Assembly (NCBI RefSeq): GCF_965363235.1
Contig: NC_134845.1
Span: forward strand, 21,392,524-21,456,523
Reading direction: 5' to 3'
DNA: 64,000 nt
DNA from: Mytilus galloprovincialis
Lineage: Eukaryota > Mollusca > Bivalvia > Mytilida > Mytilidae
Position 1 is the first letter of the stretch; the number at the start of each line of letters is the position of its first letter. The position numbers and the translations under genes were made by a program. Below are positions 47,802-58,804 of this stretch, one piece after another. The notes under the pieces are model-generated. The model saw nothing but the letters and a program-made list of their open reading frames with translations. It made no database searches and was not told the origin of the DNA.

Positions 47802-48743
47802 CAATTGTTCTTGAACAATTGAGAGGTCTTTCCTTTTTTAATGTAAAATACATGTTCCAACAGACGTAGAATGTATTGAAAAGGTCAAGGTCAACCTTAA
47901 AAAGCTTGAAAACACACTAAAAATCCTTTAAATAAGGTTAAAAACACTAAATTCGCTATCTGGGACATGACCTTGACCTTTGACCGTTTGACCTTTGTCA
48001 AGGTCATTGGTCCCCAATGCCATTACTGAAGACCCCAAGGGTCTAGGACCTTTGGTTATATAGTAAAAGCTGATTTTGTCTTTTCAAAAACCTAAAACAG
48101 GGGTTATGCCCCTTATAGAAAGGTCAAATCTCTTTGATCAAAATGTAACAAAGTTGCGCCATAATGACCCAAACATTTTCCACCATTTAAAACTTCTGTA
48201 AGTATAATGGTTTCTGAGATTATCCCATAACAAGCTGTTAGGTCAGAGGTCAAGGTCAACATACAAATTTGACCTTGAGATATTTTTTAAAGATACATGA
48301 AATGATGATGATTGGTGAAGATCCTATGTGTCTACGACTTACGGTTTCTGAGTTTTGGTGGCCAACCGACACCGGTTAATTTTCATAGGGGCATAACTCT
48401 ACCAATGAGTCGTTGAATCTTTTCGATCCAAATGTAACGAAGAACCCGGGTCTGGTCCTGAACAAATTTCACCCTTCATTTTTTTTCTACCTATTACGGT
48501 TACGGTGTTGGAACGATAACAAGGTTTTTGGGTTTCGGAGGGATTACTCCGAACCGACAAAATATTTCGACTCACAGGGTGAGTTCCGGATAGGTATTCA
48601 TGACACCAATACAAAGTGTGAACATGCAAGCGACATGGTTTACGGTTACGGAGGGAAATTTTGTCAAAGTTTGGCGGAACAAGAAGAATAATAATCAGAA
48701 GAAATACAGTAAGGTCTTTCCCTTTAGTAAAAGGAAAGACCTT
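47802..48743. mobile_element. ~930 bp dispersed element with AGGTCTTTCC ends and nuclear-receptor-like half-sites
   Basis: Left border AGGTCTTTCCTTTT (47824) next to the palindrome CAATTGTTCTTGAACAATTG (47802-47821). Right border is a 33 bp hairpin (48711-48743) with AAGGTCTTTCC/GGAAAGACCTT arms. The interior contains GGGGCATAACTC and ends AACAAGAAGAATAATAATC, motifs I associate with abundant bivalve repeats. The ORFs at 48399-48629 and 48413-48691 lie inside the repeat and are not called as genes. Confidence 0.7.
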
Positions 48744-49308
48744 AATGAAATATATTGAGAATGGAAAACATCTCCCGGCTCAGTGGAGCAGCTAATATAT
48801 TCCCGGTTGTAATAGGGTTTGTTTTGTACAGCATTTTATTAAATATGTATAGATTTGTGGACTCGTTTTTCTATTCGTCATTTTTTTATTTGTTTTGTCA
48901 AGATATTTTCAGATTTTCTTTTACCAATATCCATTTGGTGCCTTCTGTCTGCTGTGAATATGTATTGATTATATTTCAAGTCCAGTGGCGTATATTTCAT
49001 AAATAGTAAGTTCAGTACCAGTTACAAATAAATATATTTGATAAAGATGGTTTGACCAGGATGAAGGTTGGCCGGAAATTTTTGACAGGAAATTGAAAAT
49101 ATTGACATGTTGGAGGCAAAGACATTTTCCATACATCGCGGGACGACTACGGTCCCCTAGCTGAAAAGGATGTTGAAAGGGAACTTTTATTTTAAAAGAA
49201 CATAAAAAAACCCATTTCTTGCAAGCGAAGTCAGATTTATATAGTCTCTATTTTTTTAACAGAAAGTGGCTGTGCCTTTTCATTAATATACTCAACAAAA
49301 GAGGATCT
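48744..49308. other. Intergenic, nothing recognised
   Basis: AT-rich. The ORF at 48755-49006 is Phe/Tyr-rich with no domain and is not supported. Confidence 0.45.
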
Positions 49309-49470
49309 GAACGACTTGTGAGGGGGACATATATCGTCACACAGAGAATCTGTGGCCTATTCCTATACACGGTTACTCTCGGGGGTGGGTGGGACGACTT
49401 GTGAGGAGGACATATCCTCACACAGAGAATCTGTGGCCTATTCCTATACACGATTACTCTCGGGGTGAAT
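49309..49470. repeat. ~80 bp tandem duplication
   Basis: ACGACTTGTGAGGGGGACAT...AGAATCTGTGGCCTATTCCT + ATACACGGTTACTCTCGGGG is followed directly by a second near-identical copy (49392 on). Confidence 0.9.
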
Positions 49471-49661
49471 GGGAATCATGATAAATTAACTGCAGGTCAA
49501 TATTGTCTGTAACCTCTATCTTGTTCAACAATGGCAAATGTTCATTCTTAATATGTTAACAGTTTCGATGTATAAGAGTAAAAGCATTTTTATCACTGAA
49601 ATTAAAACAATAATAAAAGTTATCACATATACAGTGCTACCTCACAAACCTCAGAAACAGA

Positions 49662-50430
49662 AAATATAAACGAGTCCAAATTGAAAACTACGTTCAAACC
49701 TATTATTGCGTTGGATAAAAACCGCAATTTTTATACGTGTGCATGTAAAACAAATTTCGTTGTAGAAGGGTCTTAAAACAGCACAAACAACATTTTCCAA
49801 AAGACCAAAAAAGTGAAAAAGTATATTTAAGCAAAACGCATTTGACTAACAGGTCGAACAACTGATGTTCTTTAACCCAGCTCCATTGGCGATTGCCAAA
49901 TAAAATTGATCACAAGATGTAACAAAATGGATCTTAATATAAATTTAATACTAAACAGAAAAAAATTTAACTTGTGGCCACGGTGTCAATATTTTTTTAG
50001 TACACCAGATCCGGATTTCGACAATAAATGTCCCTTCAGTGATGTTAGGGATCGAAACGGTATTTGGAAGGCCATATATATAAAAAGTACCCTCATTTTT
50101 AGATAGACTCTTGAATTTTAAGAGTCAATATACATGTAGGATGAACGGATCATATAAACCGGAGGGAAAATATGATACAAGTCCAGACGAAAAAATATAA
50201 ACGAGTCTAAATTGAAAACTACGTTCAAACCTATGATTGCGTTGGATAAAAACCGCAATTTTTATACGTGTGCATGTAAAACAAATTTCGTTGTAGAAGG
50301 GTCTAAAAACAGCACAAACAACATTTTCCAAAAGACCAAAAAAGTGAAAAAGTATATTTAAACAAAACGCATTTGACTAACAGGTCGAACAACTGATGTT
50401 CTTTAACCCTGCTGACTGCCATTGGCGATA
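49662..50430. repeat. Two ~236 bp direct repeats around a ~295 bp core
   Basis: AAAATATAAACGAGTCCAAA...CGAACAACTGATGTTCTTTA at 49662-49897 recurs at 50193-50430 with very few differences, offset about 531 bp. The core (49898-50192) includes CCAGATCCGGATTTCGACAA and CGGATCATATAAACCGGAGG. The layout resembles a terminal-direct-repeat mini-element, but the repeats lack TG...CA ends. Confidence 0.88.
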
Positions 50431-51336
50431 TATATATATCTAGTTTGCCAGAACCAAGTATATTCCGTATAGACGTTGGATGCAGTTGCACTGTTAACTA
50501 GTTATGCCGAATGCAATGCACTTTTCAAAATCTGTCTCATTTCCATGACAGTTAGATACCTTCTGATGACCGAAATGGGCTTGAAGAAATATTTATGCTC
50601 GAGATTTATTTTTAAAGTTCAACAAAAAACAATTGTCTGATGCATTTTTTTATATTGTTCTTTATTATGTTTAAATTGCTTAGCATTGCTTATGTTCCAA
50701 ATGTGATTCAGATTCGTGTTTTTCTATTATTATTGGATACCAAACATATTTTGTCTACATGAAATAGTGACACTGCTCTTTGCTCTTGTTGCCCGCCGTA
50801 ATTCACAACGTGGTGTTATTGGAAAAGGAAATGTAGATTATATGTCAATATAAGACAGCAACCCACCCCAACCCAGAATAAACAAAAAAATAAAACAAAA
50901 AAACACGACATATAACACCTGTGCGGACAACATATTCCTTCACTAATAGACAGACGTAATCAATATATCAAGATCTCAGTTGCTTAGAGTCCAAAAAAAT
51001 GTATCCTGATTTGCAGAAATTTTATTTACGAAATGTACACAACGAAAATAATCAACAAAGTATTTGATTTGGCTCGGTAAAAGCCGTTGTGGGGGAAAAA
51101 TATAGATCATAAATTTATTTAGATTTTTTTTATATCATCGAGCTACAATATCAAAATATGTATTATAATTCACCGCATTACCACAATCAACCAGGAAATA
51201 TCTTAATAATTCCTACTGAATATTGAAGGATGTAATTTTAATCTGTATGAATCGTATCCTATTTGTTTGTCTTCATCTCTAATCCCTTGTTTTCATACAC
51301 GCTTTTCATTACTTACATGGTATAGTTTTATTTGAA
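50431..51336. other. Upstream region of the TRIM gene
   Basis: AT-rich, presumably holding the promoter and 5' UTR. No TATA box or other element can be assigned with confidence. Confidence 0.4.
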
Positions 51337-51744
51337 ATGGAAGCCGAAGACGAAATTGATATTCTACATTGTGGAATATGCAATAATTGGCTTGAAAATC
51401 CGCGATATTTAACTTGTCTGCATTCATTTTGTGAAAATTGTCTTGAAGACTGGATTGCAAAAACTGTTAAACCAAATGATAATGGCATTGAATGTAAAAC
51501 ATGTAAACTGTTTACAGCTGTCAGTGTTGAGGACAAGTTTGATCCTAAGACATGGAAAGATCATATGCCTAGAAACAATTTTATATCCAGTTTAGTTGAG
51601 CGGGAAAAAGTAACAGTTACTAACGAAACAGAAAATTTCTGTCGGCCATGTTTTGATTCTGACTCTGTTAAAGTGTCCGCCACCCACTGGTGTCAACAAT
51701 GTAGTGGACTGCTTTGTGCCACTTGTGCTAATTTTCATAAAAAG
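51337..51744 (+). CDS. TRIM exon 1 (RING and first half of B-box 1)
   Basis: 136 codons from ATG 51337, donor CATAAAAAG|GTAATT. If the intron were retained the frame would stay open to 51858, adding 37 residues without a motif. Confidence 0.9.
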
Positions 51745-54700
51745 GTAATTATCTTTTGCTATCTACTATATGATACTAGTATTAGAAAGCCTCAACGGTG
51801 CTTTCATATTTGCACCAGCCATGCAGAGGTCCTCAAAGGGAAGGTCTTGAAAACGTGAAGCATTGCCTCAAAGAGGAGGTTAAAAGTGAAGCATTGTCTG
51901 AAAGGGAGGTTACACGTGAGGCATTGCCTCAAAGGGAAGGCAACACTTTAAGTGTTGAAAGCTCAAGTTACACAAAACCTACAAATTATGTTCGAAATCC
52001 ATGTAAACGTGGGCGTTTTAAATTAAACTATTGTTTAAATGTCTCTTAAATCCATTTTTCATGTTATGCTATTATATAGAAAGTATCAATGATAACACTG
52101 AATATTCTCCACGCAGGAACCAAAAGAGGTAGTCTATATATGTAAGCAAAGGCTATGAGTTAGAATTGTCCTATAACATGAGCATAACACATACCGTATA
52201 GCTATTAAAAACACTGAAATAACAAAATGTATATAGATATAAGAAGATGTTGTATGAGTGCCAATGAGACAACCATCCATCCAAGTCACAATTTGTGAAA
52301 GTAAACCATTATAGATCAAAGTTATTTATTTAGCACGGAGCCTTGGCACACACCAAACAGCAAGATGTAAAGGGTAAAAAAATGACTAGTGTAAAACCAT
52401 TCAAACGGGAAACCCAACGGTCTAATCTATATAAAAAAAACGCGAAACGAGAAACACTTAGGAACTCAACAAACGACAACCACTGAACATCAGGTTCCTG
52501 ATTCTGGACAGGTGCAAACAAATGCAGCGAGTTTAAACGTTTTAATAGGTACCTACCTTCATTCTTACTTACAATAGTGTAACATCACAACAAAGAAAGA
52601 CACAATATTATATTATCAATTTATATCAACATGACTTCATCAATGACAGTTCCTTTATATGAACATCAATACACAAATAACTTTTTAAAAGACAGTCGTA
52701 TTTACAAATAAACATCGGAATAAACATATACATATGGAACATCCATAAGCTGTTGCTTGACCGGACAAGTCTCCCTTTGTTAAGTTTGAAATTGGAAATT
52801 GGTAATATTCCACATATATACCCATCAGTTAGTAATAAAGAATGGTCGGCATGAAGGCTGGAGTTAAAATAAGGTATGGAGCTGGCATGTCAGTTAACTG
52901 CTAGTAGTCTGTTGTTATTTGTGTATTATTGTCATTTTGTTTATTTTCTTTGCTTACATCTTCTGACATCAGACTCGGACTTCTCTTGAACTGAATTTTA
53001 ATGTGCGTATTGTTATACGTTTACTTTTCTACATTGTTTAACCCCGCCGCATTTTTACGCCTGTCCCAAGTCAGGAGCCTCTGACCTTTGTTAGTCTTGT
53101 ATTATTTTAATTTTAGTTTCTTGTGTACAATTTGGAAATTAGTATGGCGTTCAATATCACTGAACTAGTATATATTTGTTTAGGGGCCAGCTGAAGGACG
53201 CATCCGGGTGCGGGAATTTTTCGCTACATTGAAGACCTGTTGGTGACCTTCTGCTGTTGTTTTTCTCTATGGTCGGGTTGTTGTCTCTTTGGCACATTCC
53301 CCATTTCCATTCTCAATTTTATCTAGGTATCAATGCACCTTTTTAACATATAATTGAATGTCTTTAATCTATAGAATTGTTGCTTCGTGTTATTTATCCA
53401 CTCACTTCCATTCGTCCTTCCGGGCATTAAAGATATATCAAATGTCAATATTGTAATACTCTTAAAAATTATAAGTTGTGTCAAACAATAGTAACATGTT
53501 TTAGGGAGCAACCATTTAACGTCAAAAAAGGGGGAGGGGTACGGTTTCGTTGAGTTAGATTGTTTTTCTCGCGCGAACATTTTTATTTAAGTTTTTCTAC
53601 TCTCCCAAACAAATATTTTTTTCTTCAAATTTACCTCTTACACTATAAAGTAAGGGGAAATCTAGATTCAGATGTTTTTGTCATCTGCGCTACCACACTA
53701 TTTTTTTAATTTGGGATCATCATACTATTTTAGGAACAAACTATAACCCACTTTTTGAAATTAAATGGTCGTTCCGTTAATGGAAGTAGCTACGCAAAGC
53801 AATGATACATTTAATTGTTCTACGCTGAATATATAATATTATTATTTTTTAGGTCAAGAATCTTGCAAGTCATAAGCTGCACAGTGTGGAGGAAATTAAA
53901 GAACACCCAGAGATCATATCAAAGGCGTTCGAACTGTGTGAAATTCATCCTGAAGAAAAGATCGAAACTTACTGTTATTCGCACGACGAACCATGCTGTG
54001 TACGATGTGAGGTACATAAACACCGACACTGCGATGACGTTATTCCAATCGACAAATGGGTCAGAGAGACACAAAATGCACAAGAACCTTCTGAACTTCT
54101 CCAAGAACTTGATAGAAGAGCAGAGCAGGAAAACTTGAAACAACTTGATGTTGTAAAATGCTTAGCTTTGAACGATGAGATTACTAAAATACGAGCCAAA
54201 ATTGATAAGCATCTGAATAAGATAGAAAAACAATTGCGAGACGAAATTTCAATGTTTATGGAAACAACTGAGAACGACAAAAACAAAGAAAACTCCCCTA
54301 TTCGTTTTTGTAAGATGTATTTACAAAAACTGATTAAAAGCGGTACATCAGTACAACTACTGACAAGTATGAAGCGAATTCGTATATTGTTAGCCAAAAC
54401 AGAAAAAGAAAATGATAAAGAACCAGAGATCATTTACATTAAATTTGATGAGCATTTGAAAGGTATTACAAAGGAAACACGGTCATTTGGTCATCTCGTT
54501 TCTGATAAAAAGAAACTAAGAAATGGCAGTGAAATCTCTTTAAATATACCGGTTACAAATAATGATGAAAAAAGACCCCCAATGACAACTACTGCAAAAA
54601 GTGAAATGAGTGTACCCGAACGTATTTCTTCTGCAGTGTCACCAAAGCCTGCAAGACGAAAGGAGCCGAACGATAAACCGAAAGCAAAGCACCGAAAGAG

Positions 54701-57311
54701 TAAAACTGGCGAGGATTCTCCAAGTTCGGATAGAAAAAGCGTCAAGCGCGAAAAAAAGAAAGGCCCTCCTCCTCCAAAAAGAGGAGAGTCTGTAAAAACA
54801 ATTGATAATATTGCAGAAATTGAGAGAAAACTGAAACTCTTTGTCGATAAACATATTTCTAGTGTGGACTTTGAAAAGAAAAAACGTGAACACATCTATA
54901 GCTATGCAGATGATGACGAGGTATTTGGGATAGAGGATCAGTATGCAAAGGTGGACAAAAACGGAGAACAAACCAGAGCTGAAGATGCAAACAAAAACAA
55001 CAGATCACATCAACAACAATCGAATGATCCAAATGATGTTGTCAAAACGAGACATAAAAAAACGGAAACAGTCAAGAAAAAGACCGATCCTTTGGACCCA
55101 GAAAAGGAAAAACTAAATGCGCTAATATCGAGCTATCTGCGCAAGAAGGAGCCTGCTAGTAACTCCCTATCCAACACCAAAAGTTTCTACTTTTCAACAC
55201 CAGATATTCCTACAATAATTAAAGAAGACGACAATTCAAGTACAAACCAACTGAACCGTTCCGAGGGACGTGGGTCACGAACACGAAGGAAAAGTCTTCA
55301 GGCTGCAATGAACGATGAAGTAACGGAGGACCCCGACTATGATCAGATAGACTATGACAGTCCCTTTCTGGATCCCACGTATATACCAATGAATTCTCCG
55401 GGGAAAAAGAACAAAGATATTACATCAAAAACAAAGAAGGAATTGGCCTTTGTAGAAACAACCAAAGCTGCAGATAGCACTGCGAAAGAAAGTGATGTAT
55501 CGAGTTTAAAAGTTCAAAGCGCTGAATTTGAGGTTTATAGACCCGAATCACAATTGAAAGCAACGGAAACTAATGCTGGCAAAAAGAAAGAGGCGGAGAA
55601 AAATAAAAACGCAAATAAAAAGAACTTTTTTGGTAAAGCAAAAGAAAAGTTAAGGTTTCATAAAAAGAACGGAAAGTTTGACGTAGAACAGTCAACGAAA
55701 GACAAAATATTTGAAAACGACCCAATGAACGACCCAATATACGCAGGAACGGTCAGAAAAGCAGCACATGAAATCACGCCCAAAAGGAGAAAATCAAGTC
55801 CATATGAGCAAAATTTCGAAATTATATATCAAGGATACAAAGATACATTAAAAGACAGAGACGAAAATCCATATGAAACAAGTTTTCAATTAATGAGTAA
55901 AGAAAAGCAAAAGGAGCAAAATGAGATTAAAGAAAAGTCTGGAATCGAGAAGGAAAGGAACGGCGATAACATTACCAATAGCGAGACTGAAGAGATCCAA
56001 GTGAAATATTTTGAAATACTGGACGAACAGACAATACCATTGACGCCAGAAACCGACGAAAACATAGATAGTGGAGAAAAACAAGCACACAAGGCTGCAA
56101 GTGAGGGAAAACGACAAGTCCAAATGATAGGGATAAAACTACCACAAGTGCCAAGCAGAGAAGGAAAGCGACTACCGGCGACTCCTCCTGCAGAAAATCA
56201 AACTTTAGTGATTCCATCTGGAGAAATGCAAAAACCAGAGCCACCTCCTGTAGGAGAAAAACGCCCACCAATGCCTAAAGGTATGATGCCTGGTATGTCG
56301 GTCGCTTTTCTAGGCGAACTACAGAATCGTCTGAAAACAAACCAACCGGCTCCCGACAAGGAAAAACTTGGTTTGAAAAACACAGAGGATACCGATAAAC
56401 ATACATTAAACATAGATGGAAAACAGACAAAGGGGAGTCCATCGGCAAGTCCAAACCCGCGAAAGCGACCAATCGATGTACCGAAAGTCGAAAATACAGG
56501 AAATACACAAAAGGAAATAGAACAGTGTAAAAGCGAACAGAAAATGGTTCCGTATGAGGCAAGATCGAGAAACGACTTTAATGTCCAAAGTGGAGATACT
56601 TTTATATCTGGCGGGGTGTTCAATAGCAGAGGTAAAGTTCTCTTGATAGACAGAAATGAACAGAAACTTTACATTTTTACATGTGCCGCAGAATGTGAAG
56701 ATGTGCTCGACTTCAAAGACAAACCTTTCGATATTACTGTTATAAATGAGAATGTTGTTGCTGTCACTTTTCCAGATGCCAAATCCGTAAGTCTAGTGGA
56801 CATGATAGAAATGAAGACAATTAAATCCCTCCCCGTCAGCGAATGTTGCTTTGGAATCACATACCAAGTCAAAGATTTAATCATCCGCTGCAGTGAAAGC
56901 ATTATAATAATGAACTTGAATGGAATAGTCATGCGCACTATACGTGTTCAGACTGATTTCGCAGGGTACCTGACCTGTCATGAGGACAGAATTTACTACA
57001 CACACAAGTCTTCCTTAATTTGCATTGATAAATCAGGGAACCAGATTTTCACTTTTGAAGACCCGGCACTAGAACGAGCAGAGGGATTAGCAACTGATTT
57101 TGAAGGAAATGTATACGTAGCTGGCATTGATTCAAACAATGTCTGGCAGATTTCTGGAACGAATGGGAAACAAAGCCGGAAGATAATAAATGTGCTTATC
57201 TCCCCGAAAGCTATAGCATTTAATGAAACTTTGAACCGATTTTTGGTGGCATACGACAAGACAAACGTTATAATTTATGACTTGCACTCATCATTTGGGT
57301 CTTTAATTTAA
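51337..57311 (+). CDS. TRIM protein (RING, two B-boxes, coiled coil, long disordered linker, beta-propeller), 2 exons, 1288 aa
   Basis: Exon 1 51337-51744 and exon 2 53853-57311, joined AAG|GT...AG|GTC in phase 0. RING C3HC4: C12, C15, C27, H29, C32, C35, C53, C56. B-box 1 starts FCRPC (102-105) and spans the splice junction (C119, C122, C127, C130, H134 in exon 1; H143 in exon 2). B-box 2 is at 165-195 (CEIHPEEKIETYCYSHDEPC). The coiled coil is at about 200-330. About 340-1040 is Lys/Glu/Ser-rich and disordered with Pro clusters (GPPPPKRGE, PATPPAENQ). About 1045-1288 has repeating beta-blade patterns (GKVLLIDRNEQKLYIF, ERAEGLATDFEGNVYVAGID) like the NHL/6-bladed propellers of molluscan TRIM56/TRIM71-like proteins. 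Likely an E3 ubiquitin ligase with the propeller as target binder. No filamin domain. At 1288 residues it is far longer than typical TRIMs. Such genes are greatly expanded in bivalves and often tied to immunity (inference here). Confidence 0.92.
52225..52520 (-). repeat. Mussel dispersed repeat, long inverted copy
   Basis: Plus strand: TATGAGTGCCAATGAGACAA, AAACCATTATAGATCAAAG, AACGGGAAACCCAACGGTC, CAAACGACAACCACTGAAC, ATCAGGTTCCTGATTCTGG. It links the 'GTTGTCTCATTG' and 'CTGACTTGGGACAGG' modules in a single copy. Confidence 0.82.
52850..53330 (+). repeat. Mussel dispersed repeat ('GGGCCAGCTGAAGGACGC' family)
   Basis: GACATCAGACTCGGACTTCT...GCCTGTCCCAAGTCAGGAGC...GGGGCCAGCTGAAGGACGCA...GACCTTCTGCTGTTG...GTTGTTGTCTCTTTGGCACA...CCCCATTTCCATTCTC. 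From memory this is one of the commonest interspersed repeats in Mytilus. Confidence 0.8.
53504..53775. mobile_element. MITE (GGGANCNACCATTT ends), copy 2
   Basis: GGGAGCAACCATTT at 53504-53517 and AAATGGTCGTTCC at 53763-53775 are inverted. Same ends as the 126 bp element at 17830-17955 but with a longer interior (272 bp). Lies 77 bp before the TRIM exon 2 acceptor. Confidence 0.65.
53853..57311 (+). CDS. TRIM exon 2 (B-box 2 to stop)
   Basis: 1152 codons plus stop. Acceptor ATTATTTTTTAG|GTC at 53851-53852. The first 11 codons (VKNLASHKLHS) complete B-box 1 before the GTG at 53886. Confidence 0.92.
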   Translation, partial: VKNLASHKLHSVEEIKEHPEIISKAFELCEIHPEEKIETYCYSHDEPCCVRCEVHKHRHCDDVIPIDKWVRETQNAQEPSELLQELDRRAEQENLKQLDVVKCLALNDEITKIRAKIDKHLNKIEKQLRDEISMFMETTENDKNKENSPIRFCKMYLQKLIKSGTSVQLLTSMKRIRILLAKTEKENDKEPEIIYIKFDEHLKGITKETRSFGHLVSDKKKLRNGSEISLNIPVTNNDEKRPPMTTTAKSEMSVPERISSAVSPKPARRKEPNDKPKAKHRKSKTGEDSPSSDRKSVKREKKKGPPPPKRGESVKTIDNIAEIERKLKLFVDKHISSVDFEKKKREHIYSYADDDEVFGIEDQYAKVDKNGEQTRAEDANKNNRSHQQQSNDPNDVVKTRHKKTETVKKKTDPLDPEKEKLNALISSYLRKKEPASNSLSNTKSFYFSTPDIPTIIKEDDNSSTNQLNRSEGRGSRTRRKSLQAAMNDEVTEDPDYDQIDYDSPFLDPTYIPMNSPGKKNKDITSKTKKELAFVETTKAADSTAKESDVSSLKVQSAEFEVYRPESQLKATETNAGKKKEAEKNKNANKKNFFGKAKEKLRFHKKNGKFDVEQSTKDKIFENDPMNDPIYAGTVRKAAHEITPKRRKSSPYEQNFEIIYQGYKDTLKDRDENPYETSFQLMSKEKQKEQNEIKEKSGIEKERNGDNITNSETEEIQVKYFEILDEQTIPLTPETDENIDSGEKQAHKAASEGKRQVQMIGIKLPQVPSREGKRLPATPPAENQTLVIPSGEMQKPEPPPVGEKRPPMPKGMMPGMSVAFLGELQNRLKTNQPAPDKEKLGLKNTEDTDKHTLNIDGKQTKGSPSASPNPRKRPIDVPKVENTGNTQKEIEQCKSEQKMVPYEARSRNDFNVQSGDTFISGGVFNSRGKVLLIDRNEQKLYIFTCAAECEDVLDFKDKPFDITVINENVVAVTFPDAKSVSLVDMIEMKTIKSLPVSECCFGITYQVKDLIIRCSESIIIMNLNGIVMRTIRVQTDFAGYLTCHEDRIYYTHKSSLICIDKSGNQIFTFEDPALERAEGLATDFEGNVYVAGIDSNNVWQISGTNGKQSRKIINVLISPKAIAFNETLNRFLVAYDKTNVIIYDLHSSFGSLI

Positions 57312-57807
57312 TAGACATATACACAATTTAATATCTTTGAAAATTTATTTGTCACCTTAATAGCTAGTTATTATAAAGTTGACGACAATAATATTTTTAT
57401 TCTTTTATAATTCTCAATTTACGTCAGTCTGGTTATGATGGTCGCACATAGCATTACTGTTCAGCTTCTTCTTTCACCTGACGTTAAGGCTAGTTATCAA
57501 GTCTATATATATATTTCCATCCAACAAGCAAGCAAACATGCTCGTACATCGATTTTTCTCAATTCTAATCTTATGATAGTTTGTTTCCCCTGCAAAGCCG
57601 TTGTCCATTAATTCTAGTGGTTTACAGGTTTCGTTCCAGAACAAGTCACAGGGCTTACATGAGTTTCTGTTTTTTTTTAAATCCCGGTTCTTATAATTTT
57701 GCATCTCTGAATGAAATTTAATACTAGAGTACCTTAGTAATGGACTTTTATTGGATAGATATAAACAATTCACTTAAGTGTTATTCACCCGTAAACGGAC
57801 GTGTAAA
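57312..57807. other. TRIM 3' flank
   Basis: AT-rich 3' UTR or intergenic DNA. No canonical AATAAA was found close to the stop. Confidence 0.4.
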
Positions 57808-58440
57808 AAGGTTATGTGGTATAATTGCCAATAAGACAACTATTCACTCGAGACCAAAAGCAAATGCTGTCAACAATGAGCAAAAAGCTTCATCGTCTAG
57901 TCCGTTTTAACGAGTTTCGATCGACCTGCTAAATTACACCAATATAAAAGAGAAAACCAACGACCTGGTATATGCTTAGATTGTTGATGTTGATGTTGTT
58001 GAACCATGAAATTGAGGTCCAGGTCAGATGAACCATGCCAGACAACACTCTCACCATGCAATCATCCAAAAACAGTTGACATATTGCTTATAGTATCCTA
58101 AATCAAACATAAAAACATTACCGTAAAAACTTGACACTAACTAATGCATCATAAAAATAATTTCATGGCCAAATAAACCCTGCCAGACAGACAGACATCC
58201 TTCTATACATCAACTATAGTTCACCTATTGCTTAAAGTAGCGGGAAAATACACAAAATCGGAAGAAAAAAAATTACCATTGATCCATGAAAATATGGTCA
58301 AAGTCAGATGAAACCTGTAGTCAGACATGTACATGTAACATTCATTCCATACACTAAATATAAAGTTGACCTATAATGCTTTTAGTATCAACCTTGCAAG
58401 GAAACTTTATACCAAATAGAGTTATCATATTACTTATATA
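57808..58440 (-). repeat. Two mussel dispersed repeats in succession
   Basis: 57808-57990 is an inverted copy of the 'GTTGTCTCATTG' family (GTGGTATAATTGCCAATAAG, then GAGACCAAAAGCAAATG). 57995-58440 has two related ~290 bp units (ACCATGAAATTGAGGTCCAG and CCATGAAAATATGGTCAAAG, each followed by GTCAGATGAA and GCCAGACA- or GTCAGACA-like motifs). Confidence 0.7.
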
Positions 58441-58804
58441 TATATAGTTAGTGAGAAATTCACATGACAAATACAAACACATACATATTGGTCAGTCAGT
58501 CGCTGAATCAGAAAAATGAAGACAAGGCCTATACATTGGACGTATATGGCAAACGGATCCTTAATAGATCTAAAATACTAGTAAAGTAATGCATACAAGG
58601 TCAAAAGAAAATCAAATAAAACTTAAGTTACACTCATGCCCCACACGTCATCATATATGCCTGTCCCAAGCGAAATCTAGTCAGGGTAGTTATAATGTCT
58701 TTATGTTAATGATGTTATTTGTAGAATAATTTTGTGTTGATCACTGGAAGTCTTTATTTGAATTTATTTTCTGCTTTTCTAGACTTGGATGATTTAGAAT
58801 TTGG

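Larger units (their letters stand above)
51745..53852. other. TRIM intron 1, repeat-rich
   Basis: Holds a short tandem (GAAGCATTGCCTCAAAG and variants, 51855-51945), an inverted 'GTTGTCTCATTG' family copy (52225-52520), a plus-strand mussel repeat (52850-53330) and a MITE (53504-53775). Confidence 0.8.

Noticed and set aside
48399..48691. Overlapping ORFs of 76 and 92 codons on both strands
   Set aside because: Both lie inside the dispersed ~930 bp element and share no known domain.
53886..57311. GTG or downstream ATG as an independent start of the long TRIM ORF
   Set aside because: The frame is open back to a good acceptor at 53851-53852 and joins exon 1 in phase, completing B-box 1.
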